DNA of 64,000 bases from Planctomycetota bacterium (GTDB lineage: Bacteria > Planctomycetota > Planctomycetia > Isosphaerales > Isosphaeraceae): NCBI GenBank assembly GCA_028291545.1, contig JAQGHR010000040.1, positions 1-64,000 on the forward strand. Reading direction: 5' to 3'. The position numbers were made by a program, and so were the translations under genes. A model generated the notes under the pieces. It worked only from the letters and a program-made list of their open reading frames with translations. It was not told where the DNA came from and did not search any database. Below, in pieces: positions 9,701 to 17,511 of the stretch (positions are counted from its first letter, which is position 1; every line of letters begins with the position of its first letter).

Positions 9701-11170
9701 CGCCTCGACGCGAAACCGGCCGGACGCCAGCCGGAGCGTGCTCTCGAACGCGGAGGGCGTCAAGTCGCGGTAGGGATACGCGCGGCGCATCAGGTCAAAG
9801 AGCGCCGGCACCTCCCATTTGTCGACGGCCACGCACGCGATAATTTGCTGCGTCAGGACGTCGAGACAGTTGCTCGGGACCCGAAGGGCCTCCACCTGTC
9901 CATCCAGCATCGCGCGCGCGAGTGCGGCGGTCTCGACGAGGTCTCCGGACGTCTTGGCAAGCATCCGCCCCTTGCTCGTGCGCCCCACAAGATGGCCCGC
10001 GCGGCCGACGCGCTGGAGGCCGCGGGCAATCCCGCCGGGCGACTCGACCTGGCAGACCAGATCGACGGCGCCCATGTCGATCCCCAGCTCCAACGACGCG
10101 GTCGCCACGACCGCCGGGAGATTGCCGTCCTTGAGAAGCTCCTCCGTCTGTCGCCTCGCCTCGGGGCTGAGACTCCCATGATGCGACCTGGCGATCGGCC
10201 CAGCAGGTGCGTCGGGCTTCGCGATCGGAGAACCCGGTTCCGCGTCTGCCAGTTCGTTCAGATGCGCCGTCAGTCGTTCGGCGACCCGGCGATTGTTGGC
10301 GAAGACGATGGTCGAGCGGTGTCCCCGAATCAATTCAAGAAGTCGCTGCTCGATCGCGGGCCAGATCGAGGCGGAAGGTTGAGGTCCGGCCGATCGAGAC
10401 GGAAACGAGACCTCCAGGTCGAGATCCTTCCGTCGCCCGGCATCGACGATGGCGACCGGGCGGGCTTCGTATCTTGCGGTGAGCCCCGTGTCAGCAACCT
10501 TGCGCAAGCCGCCGAGGTAACGAGCGACCTCTTCGAGGGGGCGTTGGGTGGCCGACAGGCCGATCCGAACGAAATCGGAGGCAATGGCGTCCAGGCGTTC
10601 GAGCAGGATCGCCAAAAAAACGCCGCGTTTATTCGGCGCGAGGGCGTGAATTTCATCGACGATGGTGTGACTGACCGTCCGCAAGGCGTCGCGTGCCCGA
10701 CTTGTGAGCATCAGATGCAGCGATTCGGGCGTCGTGATCAGGATGTCCGGCGGTCGGCGAACGATACGTTGTCGCTCCGCCTGGGGTGTGTCTCCCGAGC
10801 GAACCGCGACGGTGAGCGGCTCCATCGTCAAACCATGGCGGGACGCCCACGCCAAGATCCCCTCGAGCGGGACGCGGAGGTTGCGCTCGACGTCCTGATT
10901 GAGGGCTTTCAACGGCGAGACGTAGAGAATCCGCACGCCCTTGGCGGTCCGAGGGGTCCGCCAGAGATGATCGAGGCACGCCAGGAATGCGGCCAGCGTC
11001 TTCCCGGACCCCGTCGGGGCGAAGATGAGCGTATTCTGGCCCGAGGCGATCGCGGGCCAGCCCTGGCGCTGAGGGGGAGTCGGCTCGCCAAATGTCTCGC
11101 GAAACCAGCCGGAAACGGCAGGGAGGAAGCCGTCGAGGCCGTCGCTGTCATCCACGCCCTCTATCCTCAC
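6719..11170 (-). CDS. lhr: Lhr-type ATP-dependent large helicase
   Basis: This is a 1483-residue superfamily 2 helicase. Walker A is APTGSGKT (51-58), motif Ib TTPES (146-150), motif II DEIH (172-175), motif III SAT (206-208), motif V ELGIDMG (361-367) and motif VI QRVGRAGH (386-393). The large C-terminal region (winged helix, Lhr-specific and beta domains) is intact, and total length matches long Lhr proteins (E. coli about 1540). Long Lhr proteins translocate on single-stranded DNA and are implicated in repair. The start is a GTG at 11170 with only a weak ribosome-binding site. It ends 29 nt before the STAS gene start at 6690, so co-transcription with 6690-5513 is possible. Confidence 0.93.
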   Translation of the reverse strand: MRIEGVDDSDGLDGFLPAVSGWFRETFGEPTPPQRQGWPAIASGQNTLIFAPTGSGKTLAAFLACLDHLWRTPRTAKGVRILYVSPLKALNQDVERNLRVPLEGILAWASRHGLTMEPLTVAVRSGDTPQAERQRIVRRPPDILITTPESLHLMLTSRARDALRTVSHTIVDEIHALAPNKRGVFLAILLERLDAIASDFVRIGLSATQRPLEEVARYLGGLRKVADTGLTARYEARPVAIVDAGRRKDLDLEVSFPSRSAGPQPSASIWPAIEQRLLELIRGHRSTIVFANNRRVAERLTAHLNELADAEPGSPIAKPDAPAGPIARSHHGSLSPEARRQTEELLKDGNLPAVVATASLELGIDMGAVDLVCQVESPGGIARGLQRVGRAGHLVGRTSKGRMLAKTSGDLVETAALARAMLDGQVEALRVPSNCLDVLTQQIIACVAVDKWEVPALFDLMRRAYPYRDLTPSAFESTLRLASGRFRVEALRDLKPRISWDRVHNVLRPLPGTKQLAVVGGGAIPDTGQYPLYLGEGGPRLGELDEEFVLERRVGETFVLGTSTWRITAIEPQKVVVAPAEGRSAMMPFWRGEGAGRTAELGAAVGVMCRQIAERREDPDVLPWLIDHYHLDDEAARSLLGVISRQIRQAGAVPDDRTVLVETFTDPSGETGLAVLTPFGHKLHHALKLVLGATLRARLGIEVAALHADDGVLFRLPGMDDPPLDVFRGVTSDAAFDLIRSELADSALFGLRFRQNAGRALLMPRPDPGKRTPLWLQRLRAKDLLQAVRKFPDFPIVIETYRECLDEDLDLPRLREFLDGVESGAIRVASRSGEIPSPFTSELIFRFTLKYLYEWDEPVRAAPDRNGSLVNDADLDPVLNPSSRRLWLDPDAVGRVEGRLRGVGRPPRSVDEMAEWLREVGDLAPGELAGPMLGFVETLRSEKRSALIELPGTTEPLRWIGAEEQTAYEHAFSVVSGSAEFARGRDGALADIVRRYLRTRALVDLDDLTSRYPIDSATACDLLESLADEGGIVPLGPDDAGREQWADARNLDEVRRISIAIKRREAVAVSPEAFAAFVARRQHVHRDTKLQGEAAVSLILEHLQGYSATAEIWEKEILPRRVADFRPSWLDASLTSGVWRWRAEGEGRGEPALAIVPRDFAGRWPVVNRDGPLSETEAAALAHLRNRGAAFVIEIARLLGEPPSSVHEALRGLLRRGLVANDRLDPLRVGGDATATALARASGVPTSSPRGRPRLGGFRRPLSDKAEGRWSEIVDPGADDETSLLAWSSALLDRYGVLARETAALDPWAPPWRELQPILARSELRGELRRGYFVEGLSGVQYALAETADALGRAPVEDREPVLLNTLDPANLYGSGAPFDVPLLEGGTARLPRSATNYIIAIAGRPVLICEGLGKRLTGLSSASEAEIRAAMALLPSLAGPSRRVLKVESYNTAAPLASPAEPWLAEVGFVRDPPGMAYYAGW

Positions 11171-11258
11171 TCGAACCCACGCCTCGGGACGTTTCCATTG
11201 CCTTCAGGGCGTAGAAGCTTGATCGCAAGGCCGAGTGTACAGATGGGCGGTAAACGCG

Positions 11259-11465
11259 TCAAGCATCGCACGTTGTAATGGCCTGGTCGATCAGGCCGCG
11301 GAGGATCTGGCCCACAGTCTGATGGCGTCGTCGCGAGAGCGCCAGCAGGGCTTCCGCTCGGTTCGCGGGCAGGAGGAGGCCGATTTCGACGACGTCGTCA
11401 CCGATGCGAGGGCTCAGTTGGGGAGCGGAAACGTCTCTGCCGATGAACGGGGCCATAACATCCAC
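11259..11465 (-). CDS. Small protein, possible ribbon-helix-helix regulator
   Basis: This 68-residue open frame (GTG at 11465, or ATG three codons in at 11456) has a pattern recalling ribbon-helix-helix DNA-binding proteins: a strand (VVEIGLLLP), then two helices (NRAEALLALSRRRH and TVGQILRGLIDQAI). It sits between the kinase gene and lhr on the same strand. Evidence is limited to this pattern and its position in an otherwise empty gap of 374 nt. The rest of that gap shows nothing else. A chance frame cannot be excluded. Confidence 0.45.
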   Translation of the reverse strand: MDVMAPFIGRDVSAPQLSPRIGDDVVEIGLLLPANRAEALLALSRRRHQTVGQILRGLIDQAITTCDA

Positions 11466-11544
11466 TTCCGGCGGGTGCCGCCCGGTAAAATTGCTCGCCT
11501 CTTCACCTGGGATCGCGGAGGTAGCAAAACCCGGACCAATCCCG

Positions 11545-12915
11545 TCAGCGACCGAGCGCGGCGATCAGGACAATGGCCAGCGCACCCAGCATGCACACAA
11601 CCACAATGAACGGCATGAGCCAGGAGGAATCCTCCCGCCAGGAGCCTCCACCGGGAGACCGGTCGATCTCGGCCGATCGGCTTGGCGTTTCCACGAGGAC
11701 GGCGGGGCGCGCCGGTGGTACCACGCGGCGGCCCGGAGCCGCGCCGGGTTCGGCTTCGCCGAGGTCGCGGAGCAGAATGCCGGGGACAGAGCCCGCCTTT
11801 TCTTCGCTCAGAAGCCGCAAATCGTCATCTTCGAGTTCCGGCGGCGGCGGACGGAAGACCATTGCGGCGTCGGCTTCGGCCCCGAGGATGGACCGGACGA
11901 CTTTGGGGTCGGTCCAGCGCGCGAGGTCGGCCTGGAGGTCCGCGCCGGTCTGGTAGCGTTCGTTCGGCTCCTTCGCCATCAGCTTCTTGACGATGGCGGC
12001 AAAGGCGGCCGGGACGCCTCGGGTAATTTTTTCCAGCGGGGGAGGATCTTCCATCCTCTGCTTGAAGATCTTGTTGATGACATCGCCCCCCTCGAATGGG
12101 GCGCGGCCCGCGAGGGTGAAATAGAGCGTGCAGCCCAGGCTGTACAGGTCGCTCCGGCGGTCGGCCGAGGAGGCGTTGGAGAGTTGCTCCGGGCTGGCGT
12201 AGTCGAGTGTGCCGATGACCGAGTTCGGCCGTGTCAGGGCGCTTTCCTCGTCGGACGCTCGGGCCAGGCCGAGGTCGAGGATCTTGGCCGCACCCTCGGG
12301 AGTGATCATCAGATTCGAGGGCTTGATATCGCGGTGGATGAGACCGCCGTCGTGCGCAGCGTTCAGGCCGTCGAGGACCTGGAGAAAGTAACGGGCGGCG
12401 TCGGGCACCCGAAACGGGCCGCCGGCCTTGACGACGTTGTACAAACTATCGCCCGGCACGTATTCCATGATCATGAAATACACGCCGTCCGCCTCGCCGA
12501 CGTCGATCGTGCGGGCGAGGTTGTGGTGCTTCACCCGTTGGGACAGGTCCATCTCCCGGCGGAATCGCTTGAGCGGCTGGCCGCCCTCGCTCGCCAGCTT
12601 CGGGGGGAGGACCTTGATGGCCACCTTGAACCCGTCCGGCTCGCTCACGGCCAGATAGACCTTGCCCATGCCGCCCTGGCCCAGCCGCCGCAGAATCCGA
12701 TGACCGCCGAGGAAGAATCCCTTGGTCATCCCACCGAGCAGCTTTTTGGCCTGGTAATTGGTCAGGAATTTTTCCTCGACCAGTCGCTTCGCCAGCGCCG
12801 TCGGCTCATCCTCGGTTTCCGGCTTGGCAGACGCGGCGCGAACTCGATCGAGCGTGGCCTGAGAGACCAGGCCGCTCTTGACGACGTCTTCCGCGAAGTC
12901 GTCAATCCGCGTCAT
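11545..12915 (-). CDS. Serine/threonine protein kinase, membrane-anchored
   Basis: The 456-residue Hanks-type kinase has a Gly loop GQGGMGKVY (79-87), catalytic Lys in VAIK (K101), catalytic loop HRDIKPSN (194-201) and metal-binding DLGLAR (214-219, Leu in place of the usual Phe). The APE-like segment is YASPEQL. Residues about 5-62 form the helical extension ending in LTNYQAKKLLGG that precedes many planctomycete kinases. A Pro- and Arg-rich linker follows the kinase domain, and one membrane helix lies near the C-terminus (about 432-453). The extracytoplasmic part is negligible, so it is not an obvious receptor. A PP2C phosphatase gene lies 155 nt upstream on the same strand, suggesting a kinase-phosphatase pair. 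A GAGGT ribosome-binding site precedes the ATG. Confidence 0.92.
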   Translation of the reverse strand: MTRIDDFAEDVVKSGLVSQATLDRVRAASAKPETEDEPTALAKRLVEEKFLTNYQAKKLLGGMTKGFFLGGHRILRRLGQGGMGKVYLAVSEPDGFKVAIKVLPPKLASEGGQPLKRFRREMDLSQRVKHHNLARTIDVGEADGVYFMIMEYVPGDSLYNVVKAGGPFRVPDAARYFLQVLDGLNAAHDGGLIHRDIKPSNLMITPEGAAKILDLGLARASDEESALTRPNSVIGTLDYASPEQLSNASSADRRSDLYSLGCTLYFTLAGRAPFEGGDVINKIFKQRMEDPPPLEKITRGVPAAFAAIVKKLMAKEPNERYQTGADLQADLARWTDPKVVRSILGAEADAAMVFRPPPPELEDDDLRLLSEEKAGSVPGILLRDLGEAEPGAAPGRRVVPPARPAVLVETPSRSAEIDRSPGGGSWREDSSWLMPFIVVVCMLGALAIVLIAALGR

Positions 12916-13070
12916 TCGCCAACCTCAAAAGGCGACAGGATCGGGGCGATCGCCCGCCCGGCGGAGCGGAATCGCCCGGGTCGAGACCAGCTCACAAGGG
13001 CGGAACCCGGCTCCGGAAGCCGGGGTGGTTCGGGACCAATTTCCCATGCTGGATGATTCCGACCGGCCCG

Positions 13071-14069
13071 TCAATTCAAGTGGATGACAACCGCGGTGAT
13101 ATTGTCCTTCGATCGCAGTTCCAGCGCCCGTTCCACCAGCGCCTGCGCGGCCTTCTGCGGGTCGTCGTACGATCTGAGGATCTCGGCAATCATCTCGTCG
13201 CGAACGACGCCGTTGAGGCCGTCGGAAGCTAGCAGGAACTGGTCGCCACGCTTGAGGTCAACCACGCGGACCTCTTCGGGGCCGTCGCGAGCATCCTTGC
13301 TTCCGAGATACAAGTAAAGCACGTGCTTGAACTTGTGGGTTTCGACTTCCTCCGGACGGATCGTCCCGGCCTCGCCCAGGGCATTGGCGAGCGAGTGGTC
13401 GCGGGTCAATTGCTCGAGCTTTTCCCCACGGAGCCTGTACGCGCGCGAGTCGCCGATCCCCGCAACGTAGGCACGGTCGCCTTGAAACAGGGCGAGCACG
13501 ACCGTCGTTCCCATGTTGGCAAACTCGGTCCCCATGTGCGACAGCGCGAGGATCTCGTCGTTGGCCTTCGCGATGGAATCGCGGACAGCCCGCTGCATGG
13601 CCTTCTCATCGAGGTCGGGGCCGAGCCGCTTGGCCACCTCGCGAGGGATGAGCTCGACGGCCATCTGGCTCGCCTTCTCGCCCGCGAGCTGGCCCCCCAT
13701 CCCATCGGCGACGATGAACAGGCCCGGAGGACCCGGCATGGCGAAGTCGGCCGTGATCCCGGAACTGAATGTGTCGTCCTTCCGGGGTGATGCCCCGGCC
13801 CGGATCTCGACGTCGTTGTTGAGGGACTGCCGGCCGGGTACGTAGAAATTGTCCTCATTGTGCTCGCGAACATTGCCCGTGGTCGAAACCACACCCACCC
13901 GCAAGGGGAAGCCGCCGGCGCCTCCGGTCGAGTGAGTCGTCGGGGCGACGTTCCCGTCCGGCGGCGTGGAATAGTCTTGCGTCGATTCCGGGTCAAGCCG
14001 CCGCATCGGGAGGCCCGAGTCCGATGTGTCGTTGCGCCAGAGATTGCGGATCCAGTCGTACCAACTCAC
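13071..14069 (-). CDS. PP2C-family Ser/Thr protein phosphatase
   Basis: The 332-residue protein has the PPM/PP2C metal and phosphate motifs: NEDNFYV (about 85), VADGMGG (about 121), GDSRAYRL, LLASDGLNGVV and SKDNITAVVIHL at the C-terminus. An N-terminal extension of about 70 residues is polar and without a predicted helix. The start is a GTG (14069) preceded by AAAAGG. It is probably a cytoplasmic, metal-dependent phosphatase that reverses phosphorylation by Hanks-type kinases; the kinase encoded next to it is the natural candidate partner. Confidence 0.92.
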   Translation of the reverse strand: MSWYDWIRNLWRNDTSDSGLPMRRLDPESTQDYSTPPDGNVAPTTHSTGGAGGFPLRVGVVSTTGNVREHNEDNFYVPGRQSLNNDVEIRAGASPRKDDTFSSGITADFAMPGPPGLFIVADGMGGQLAGEKASQMAVELIPREVAKRLGPDLDEKAMQRAVRDSIAKANDEILALSHMGTEFANMGTTVVLALFQGDRAYVAGIGDSRAYRLRGEKLEQLTRDHSLANALGEAGTIRPEEVETHKFKHVLYLYLGSKDARDGPEEVRVVDLKRGDQFLLASDGLNGVVRDEMIAEILRSYDDPQKAAQALVERALELRSKDNITAVVIHLN

Positions 14070-14304
14070 CGCGTTCGCCTTTTCTTCATCGAAGGGGCGG
14101 GGCAGTTCCGATCACGACCAGGGTGGGCCAGATCCATTTCCCCGCCTCTTTCTACGTCGAATCCTGGAGGTAGGGAAGCCCGTCCCGGACAAATCGTGCC
14201 CTGGGGGCCGAGATGCCCCCTCTTCAATAGTATCGGTGCGGCCGCGGCAATGGAAAAAAATCCGAGGGGGAATTCGCAAAGTTCCGGCGTTCCCGGCCGG
14301 CACC

Positions 14305-15063
14305 TCACGGCCGACTGTGCCTCGGACTGGCCCAATGCATCAAATCTTCGACACCCACGGAGCGATAGGTCAGGAAGAGTTCGCCGGCCTCGAACCCCGC
14401 CGTCAGGCCGTGGTAACGGTTCATGGCCTCCACGGCTCCGAAGACCCGGGCCTTCAGGGGAGGGAATTGGGTCTCGTAGGCGCGGATCGCTTCGAGCTTG
14501 ATCGACAGGGTCGAACTGATGTCGGCGATGACAAAACCCGAGGCCTCCGGCATGTCCAGGCCGTGCAGGCCGATCGCGAAGCTGAGCTGGTTGGTGATGG
14601 AGTGGACCGGCAGTCCGTCGAAATACTCATCCCACTTCGTCAAGCGACTGTAGAAGACGGCCGCGTCGGTGAGCAACATCGCCTGGTAGTGGTCGGGCGA
14701 GGCCATCACCGTCTTGCCGCCGAAGCCCAGCACAACCTTGGGGCGATAGCGACGAAAGACCTTGGCAAGGGCCAGGCGATGCTCGAACGTGTCGAACAGG
14801 CGGCGGTTCGGCAGGTTCAGGTTGATCCGGACGTGGACGCCCAGGATCTCCGCGGCGCGGCGGGCTTCCTCCGCGCGCACGTCCGGCCCGGGCGAGAGCG
14901 GAGTCGGCTCGCCGTCGGTCAGGTCCACGATCCCGACCCGGTAGCCCTTCCGAGCCAGCCGGGCCAGGGTTCCCCCGCAGGCAATCTCGACATCGTCGGG
15001 GTGGGCTCCGACGGCAATCAGGTCCAGCTCCTGTTCCGGCTCGATCTCGCTCGCCTTGGCCAT
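14305..15063 (-). CDS. PIG-L family deacetylase, BshB1-like
   Basis: The 252-residue protein has the zinc-binding AHPDDVE motif near residue 18, followed by [21 protein letters not shown], and the SPDHYQAM segment with the third-ligand His. The overall pattern ([30 protein letters not shown]) matches the BshB1 group of N-acetylglucosaminyl-malate deacetylases of bacillithiol synthesis, or a related GlcNAc deacetylase. No bshA or bshC homologue lies nearby, so the substrate is not settled. Being in the cytoplasm is expected, as no signal peptide is present. Confidence 0.85.
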   Translation of the reverse strand: MAKASEIEPEQELDLIAVGAHPDDVEIACGGTLARLARKGYRVGIVDLTDGEPTPLSPGPDVRAEEARRAAEILGVHVRINLNLPNRRLFDTFEHRLALAKVFRRYRPKVVLGFGGKTVMASPDHYQAMLLTDAAVFYSRLTKWDEYFDGLPVHSITNQLSFAIGLHGLDMPEASGFVIADISSTLSIKLEAIRAYETQFPPLKARVFGAVEAMNRYHGLTAGFEAGELFLTYRSVGVEDLMHWASPRHSRP

Positions 15064-15456
15064 TTTTTCGCTTCGTCCCCGAACGCTGCAAGCCCGCCCA
15101 CCTCCGACGCGAGGCGATCACACGATCGGACTATACCCGCCGGGCACCTCCACGCAAAGAGCGTCCAAAGACGCGGCCATGGATTGGGACCGGCGGTGAA
15201 TCCTCGGGGTGTGCGTTTTCGCGTCATTCACGAGACCCCGACTCTCACCGGGCATATAAGGACGCTATACTATCTACCATCGAGGCATTGCATCAAAAGG
15301 CCGCCTCACCCCGACTGGTGAAGCGTTGAACCTGGGTGGGATGCGCTGGGTTGTCGCGGTTCCCAATCGCGAGGGCAGGGACGCCCCCCACGACGGAGCC
15401 TGAAGTACCGCAGCCATGAACGACAACCGCGCCAGACTTCGCAGAAACAGGCAAGC
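15064..15456. other. 393-bp divergent intergenic region
   Basis: This region separates the divergent deacetylase (-) and matrixin-like (+) genes and must hold both promoters. A TATACT hexamer at 15266-15271 could be a -10 box for the plus-strand gene, but no good -35 lies at the right distance. No other structure or small gene was recognised. Confidence 0.4.
15266..15271 (+). promoter_or_regulatory. Possible -10 box upstream of matrixin-like gene
   Basis: TATACT fits the sigma-70 -10 consensus at five of six bases. The hexamer 17 nt upstream does not resemble TTGACA, and the distance to the start codon (about 185 nt) is long. Confidence 0.22.
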
Positions 15457-17487
15457 ATGAAATCCATGATTCGAGCCGTCAGACCCAGGAGCCGTCGCCG
15501 TTTTTTCCTGCTGGAAGCCCTCGAACGACGCGATTGTCCGAGCGTCACCATCCAGTTCGACTACAGCCTGGACTCGAATAACTTCTTCAACACCCAGGCC
15601 AAGCGGGACCTGCTGCAAATCGCGGCCAATACTCTCACCTCGGAACTGACCGACAGCCTGACCCCCATCGTCCCGGCCGGCGGCAATAGCTGGACCGCGA
15701 ACTTCACGAATCCGGCCAGCGGCGCGAAGGTGAGCCTCGACAATCCGATGATTCCGGCCGACACGATCGTGGTCTTCGTCGGCAGTCGGGCACTTGGGGG
15801 ATCGGAACTGGGGCTGGCGGAGACCGGCGGCGAATCCTCCTTCGGCACCGACCTGTGGAACGATACTGTGCTGGCCCGCGGGCAGGTTGGCGCCCTGTCG
15901 ATCCTGCAAACCGATTTCGGACCCTGGGGCGGGTCGATCGCCTTCGACAGCAAGGTGAACTGGTATTTCGGGATCGATGCGGCCGGACTGGGGTCTAAGC
16001 AAGACGATTTCCTCTCCGTGGCCGAGCACGAGATCGGTCACATCCTCGGCTTTGGCACCGCGGAATCCTGGAGGCAAAAGATCGTCCTCGGCAAATTCAC
16101 AGGGCTGAGCTCCACGATCAATTACGACCTTGGGGGCAGTCCTCCCGTCTCCCCCGACGGCGGCCACCTGGCCCAGGGAATCACCGACGGCGGATTTCAG
16201 CCCGTGATGACCCCGACAATCCTGCAGGGAACTCGCAAGCTGATGACCCACCTGGATTTCGCGGGCCTCCAGGATCTCGGCTGGCAACTCCTCGCCGAGC
16301 CGCACGCGCAACTAACCACGGCGCTCGTGACGGACATCCACGGCATCGCCGGACTCCCCGCCGGAGGGGTCGACACCGGTTTCTTCATCAGTAACCCCAC
16401 ACAGGTCGACCTCTACAAGTTCAAGGTCGACGCCGGCGTGACCATCACCTTTGACGCCGGGCCGGCCTCGACCTTTTTGCGCATCTTCAACGAGGCCGCC
16501 GCCGAACTCGCCCACTCCAGCGCGGGCTCGACCAGGCTATCGTTCAAGTTCGACACCGCGGGGAGCTACTACCTGGGCATCTCGGCTGCGGGCAATACCC
16601 GCTACTCCGTGATCGACCCATACCAGCAGATCCTGGCCGGACCGACCGGCGGTTACACCCTCACCTACGACGCGGATGGCGGCAAGGGCGGCGTCGTGGG
16701 AGGCTCCTCGGCCGCGGACCTCGCGAGCGGCCTCAGCGCCCCGGCGACGGCGACGGTCGGCGTCCCGTTCTCGTTCACACTCAGCGTCGCGAACAATGGC
16801 CCCAACTCGGCCGATCCGGTCACGCTGACCCAACTGCTACCGGCCTCGGCCTCGCTCGTTTCCGTCCACCCGAGCCAGGGGACCGCCAGCCTGGTTGGCA
16901 GTACGCTCCTCATCTCTCTCGGGTCACTGGCTCCAGGCGCGACGGCGGCTGTTCAGGTCACGGTGCTCCCAGGTGCGGTGGGGAGCCTGGGGCTTTCGGT
17001 CTCCGCTCACGCCCTGCAGACCGATCCGGTGGCGTCCAACAACGTCACGACGGCCACGACACTCGTCTCCATTGCCTCATCGTCGCCGCCCGAGTTTGTG
17101 GATACCACGCCTCCGTTCATCGCCAACGTGAGCCTGACGTCGAGCGGAAAGAAGGCGAAGAAGACCTTCACACTGACCCTCTCGTTCAGCGAGGCCCTCG
17201 ACCCCGCAACCGCGTCACTTCCGGGCAATTTCAGCCTCTCGAAGCCCGGTAAGGCCCGACGACGCAAGCCCGGGCCGCGAGTTGCGCTCGGGTTGAGCTC
17301 GATCAGTTACGACCCGACGCGCAACGTCGTGACGATGACCCTCGGGGTCACGAAAACCCTCCCGAAAGGACTCCAGCTCGTTGCGGTCGGTGCCTCGCCC
17401 TCGGGCCTGCGGGACCTCTCGAACAATTTCCTGGACGGCAGCCGCACGGGTCGCGCGGGGACCAACGCGACGCTCAAGATTTCCTAG
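15457..17487 (+). CDS. Secreted matrixin-like metalloprotease with DUF11-type domain
   Basis: The 676-residue protein begins with a basic stretch and then LLEALERRDCPS (about residues 19-30), the LE-x-LE-R type N-terminus frequent in exported planctomycete proteins. A metzincin-like HEIGHILGFG motif lies at about 192-201. The position of the third His of HExxHxxGxxH is Thr here, so a ligand may come from elsewhere or activity may be lost. A bacterial pre-peptidase-like beta domain (FFISNPTQVDLYKFKVDAG..., about 310-395) follows. Next comes a DUF11-like repeat (about 425-535: ATVGVPFSFTLSVANNGPNSADPVTL) and a C-terminal Big-like domain (about 550-670). It is a likely cell-surface or secreted protein with adhesive repeats. 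Confidence 0.85.
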   Translation: MKSMIRAVRPRSRRRFFLLEALERRDCPSVTIQFDYSLDSNNFFNTQAKRDLLQIAANTLTSELTDSLTPIVPAGGNSWTANFTNPASGAKVSLDNPMIPADTIVVFVGSRALGGSELGLAETGGESSFGTDLWNDTVLARGQVGALSILQTDFGPWGGSIAFDSKVNWYFGIDAAGLGSKQDDFLSVAEHEIGHILGFGTAESWRQKIVLGKFTGLSSTINYDLGGSPPVSPDGGHLAQGITDGGFQPVMTPTILQGTRKLMTHLDFAGLQDLGWQLLAEPHAQLTTALVTDIHGIAGLPAGGVDTGFFISNPTQVDLYKFKVDAGVTITFDAGPASTFLRIFNEAAAELAHSSAGSTRLSFKFDTAGSYYLGISAAGNTRYSVIDPYQQILAGPTGGYTLTYDADGGKGGVVGGSSAADLASGLSAPATATVGVPFSFTLSVANNGPNSADPVTLTQLLPASASLVSVHPSQGTASLVGSTLLISLGSLAPGATAAVQVTVLPGAVGSLGLSVSAHALQTDPVASNNVTTATTLVSIASSSPPEFVDTTPPFIANVSLTSSGKKAKKTFTLTLSFSEALDPATASLPGNFSLSKPGKARRRKPGPRVALGLSSISYDPTRNVVTMTLGVTKTLPKGLQLVAVGASPSGLRDLSNNFLDGSRTGRAGTNATLKIS

Positions 17488-17511
17488 CGACTTGCCCGCC
17501 CAAGCGGCGGC

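Noticed and set aside
9584-11278. Plus-strand frame of 564 residues opposite lhr
   Set aside because: It lacks any motif and mirrors the helicase coding sequence; GC-rich third positions make long antisense frames common here.
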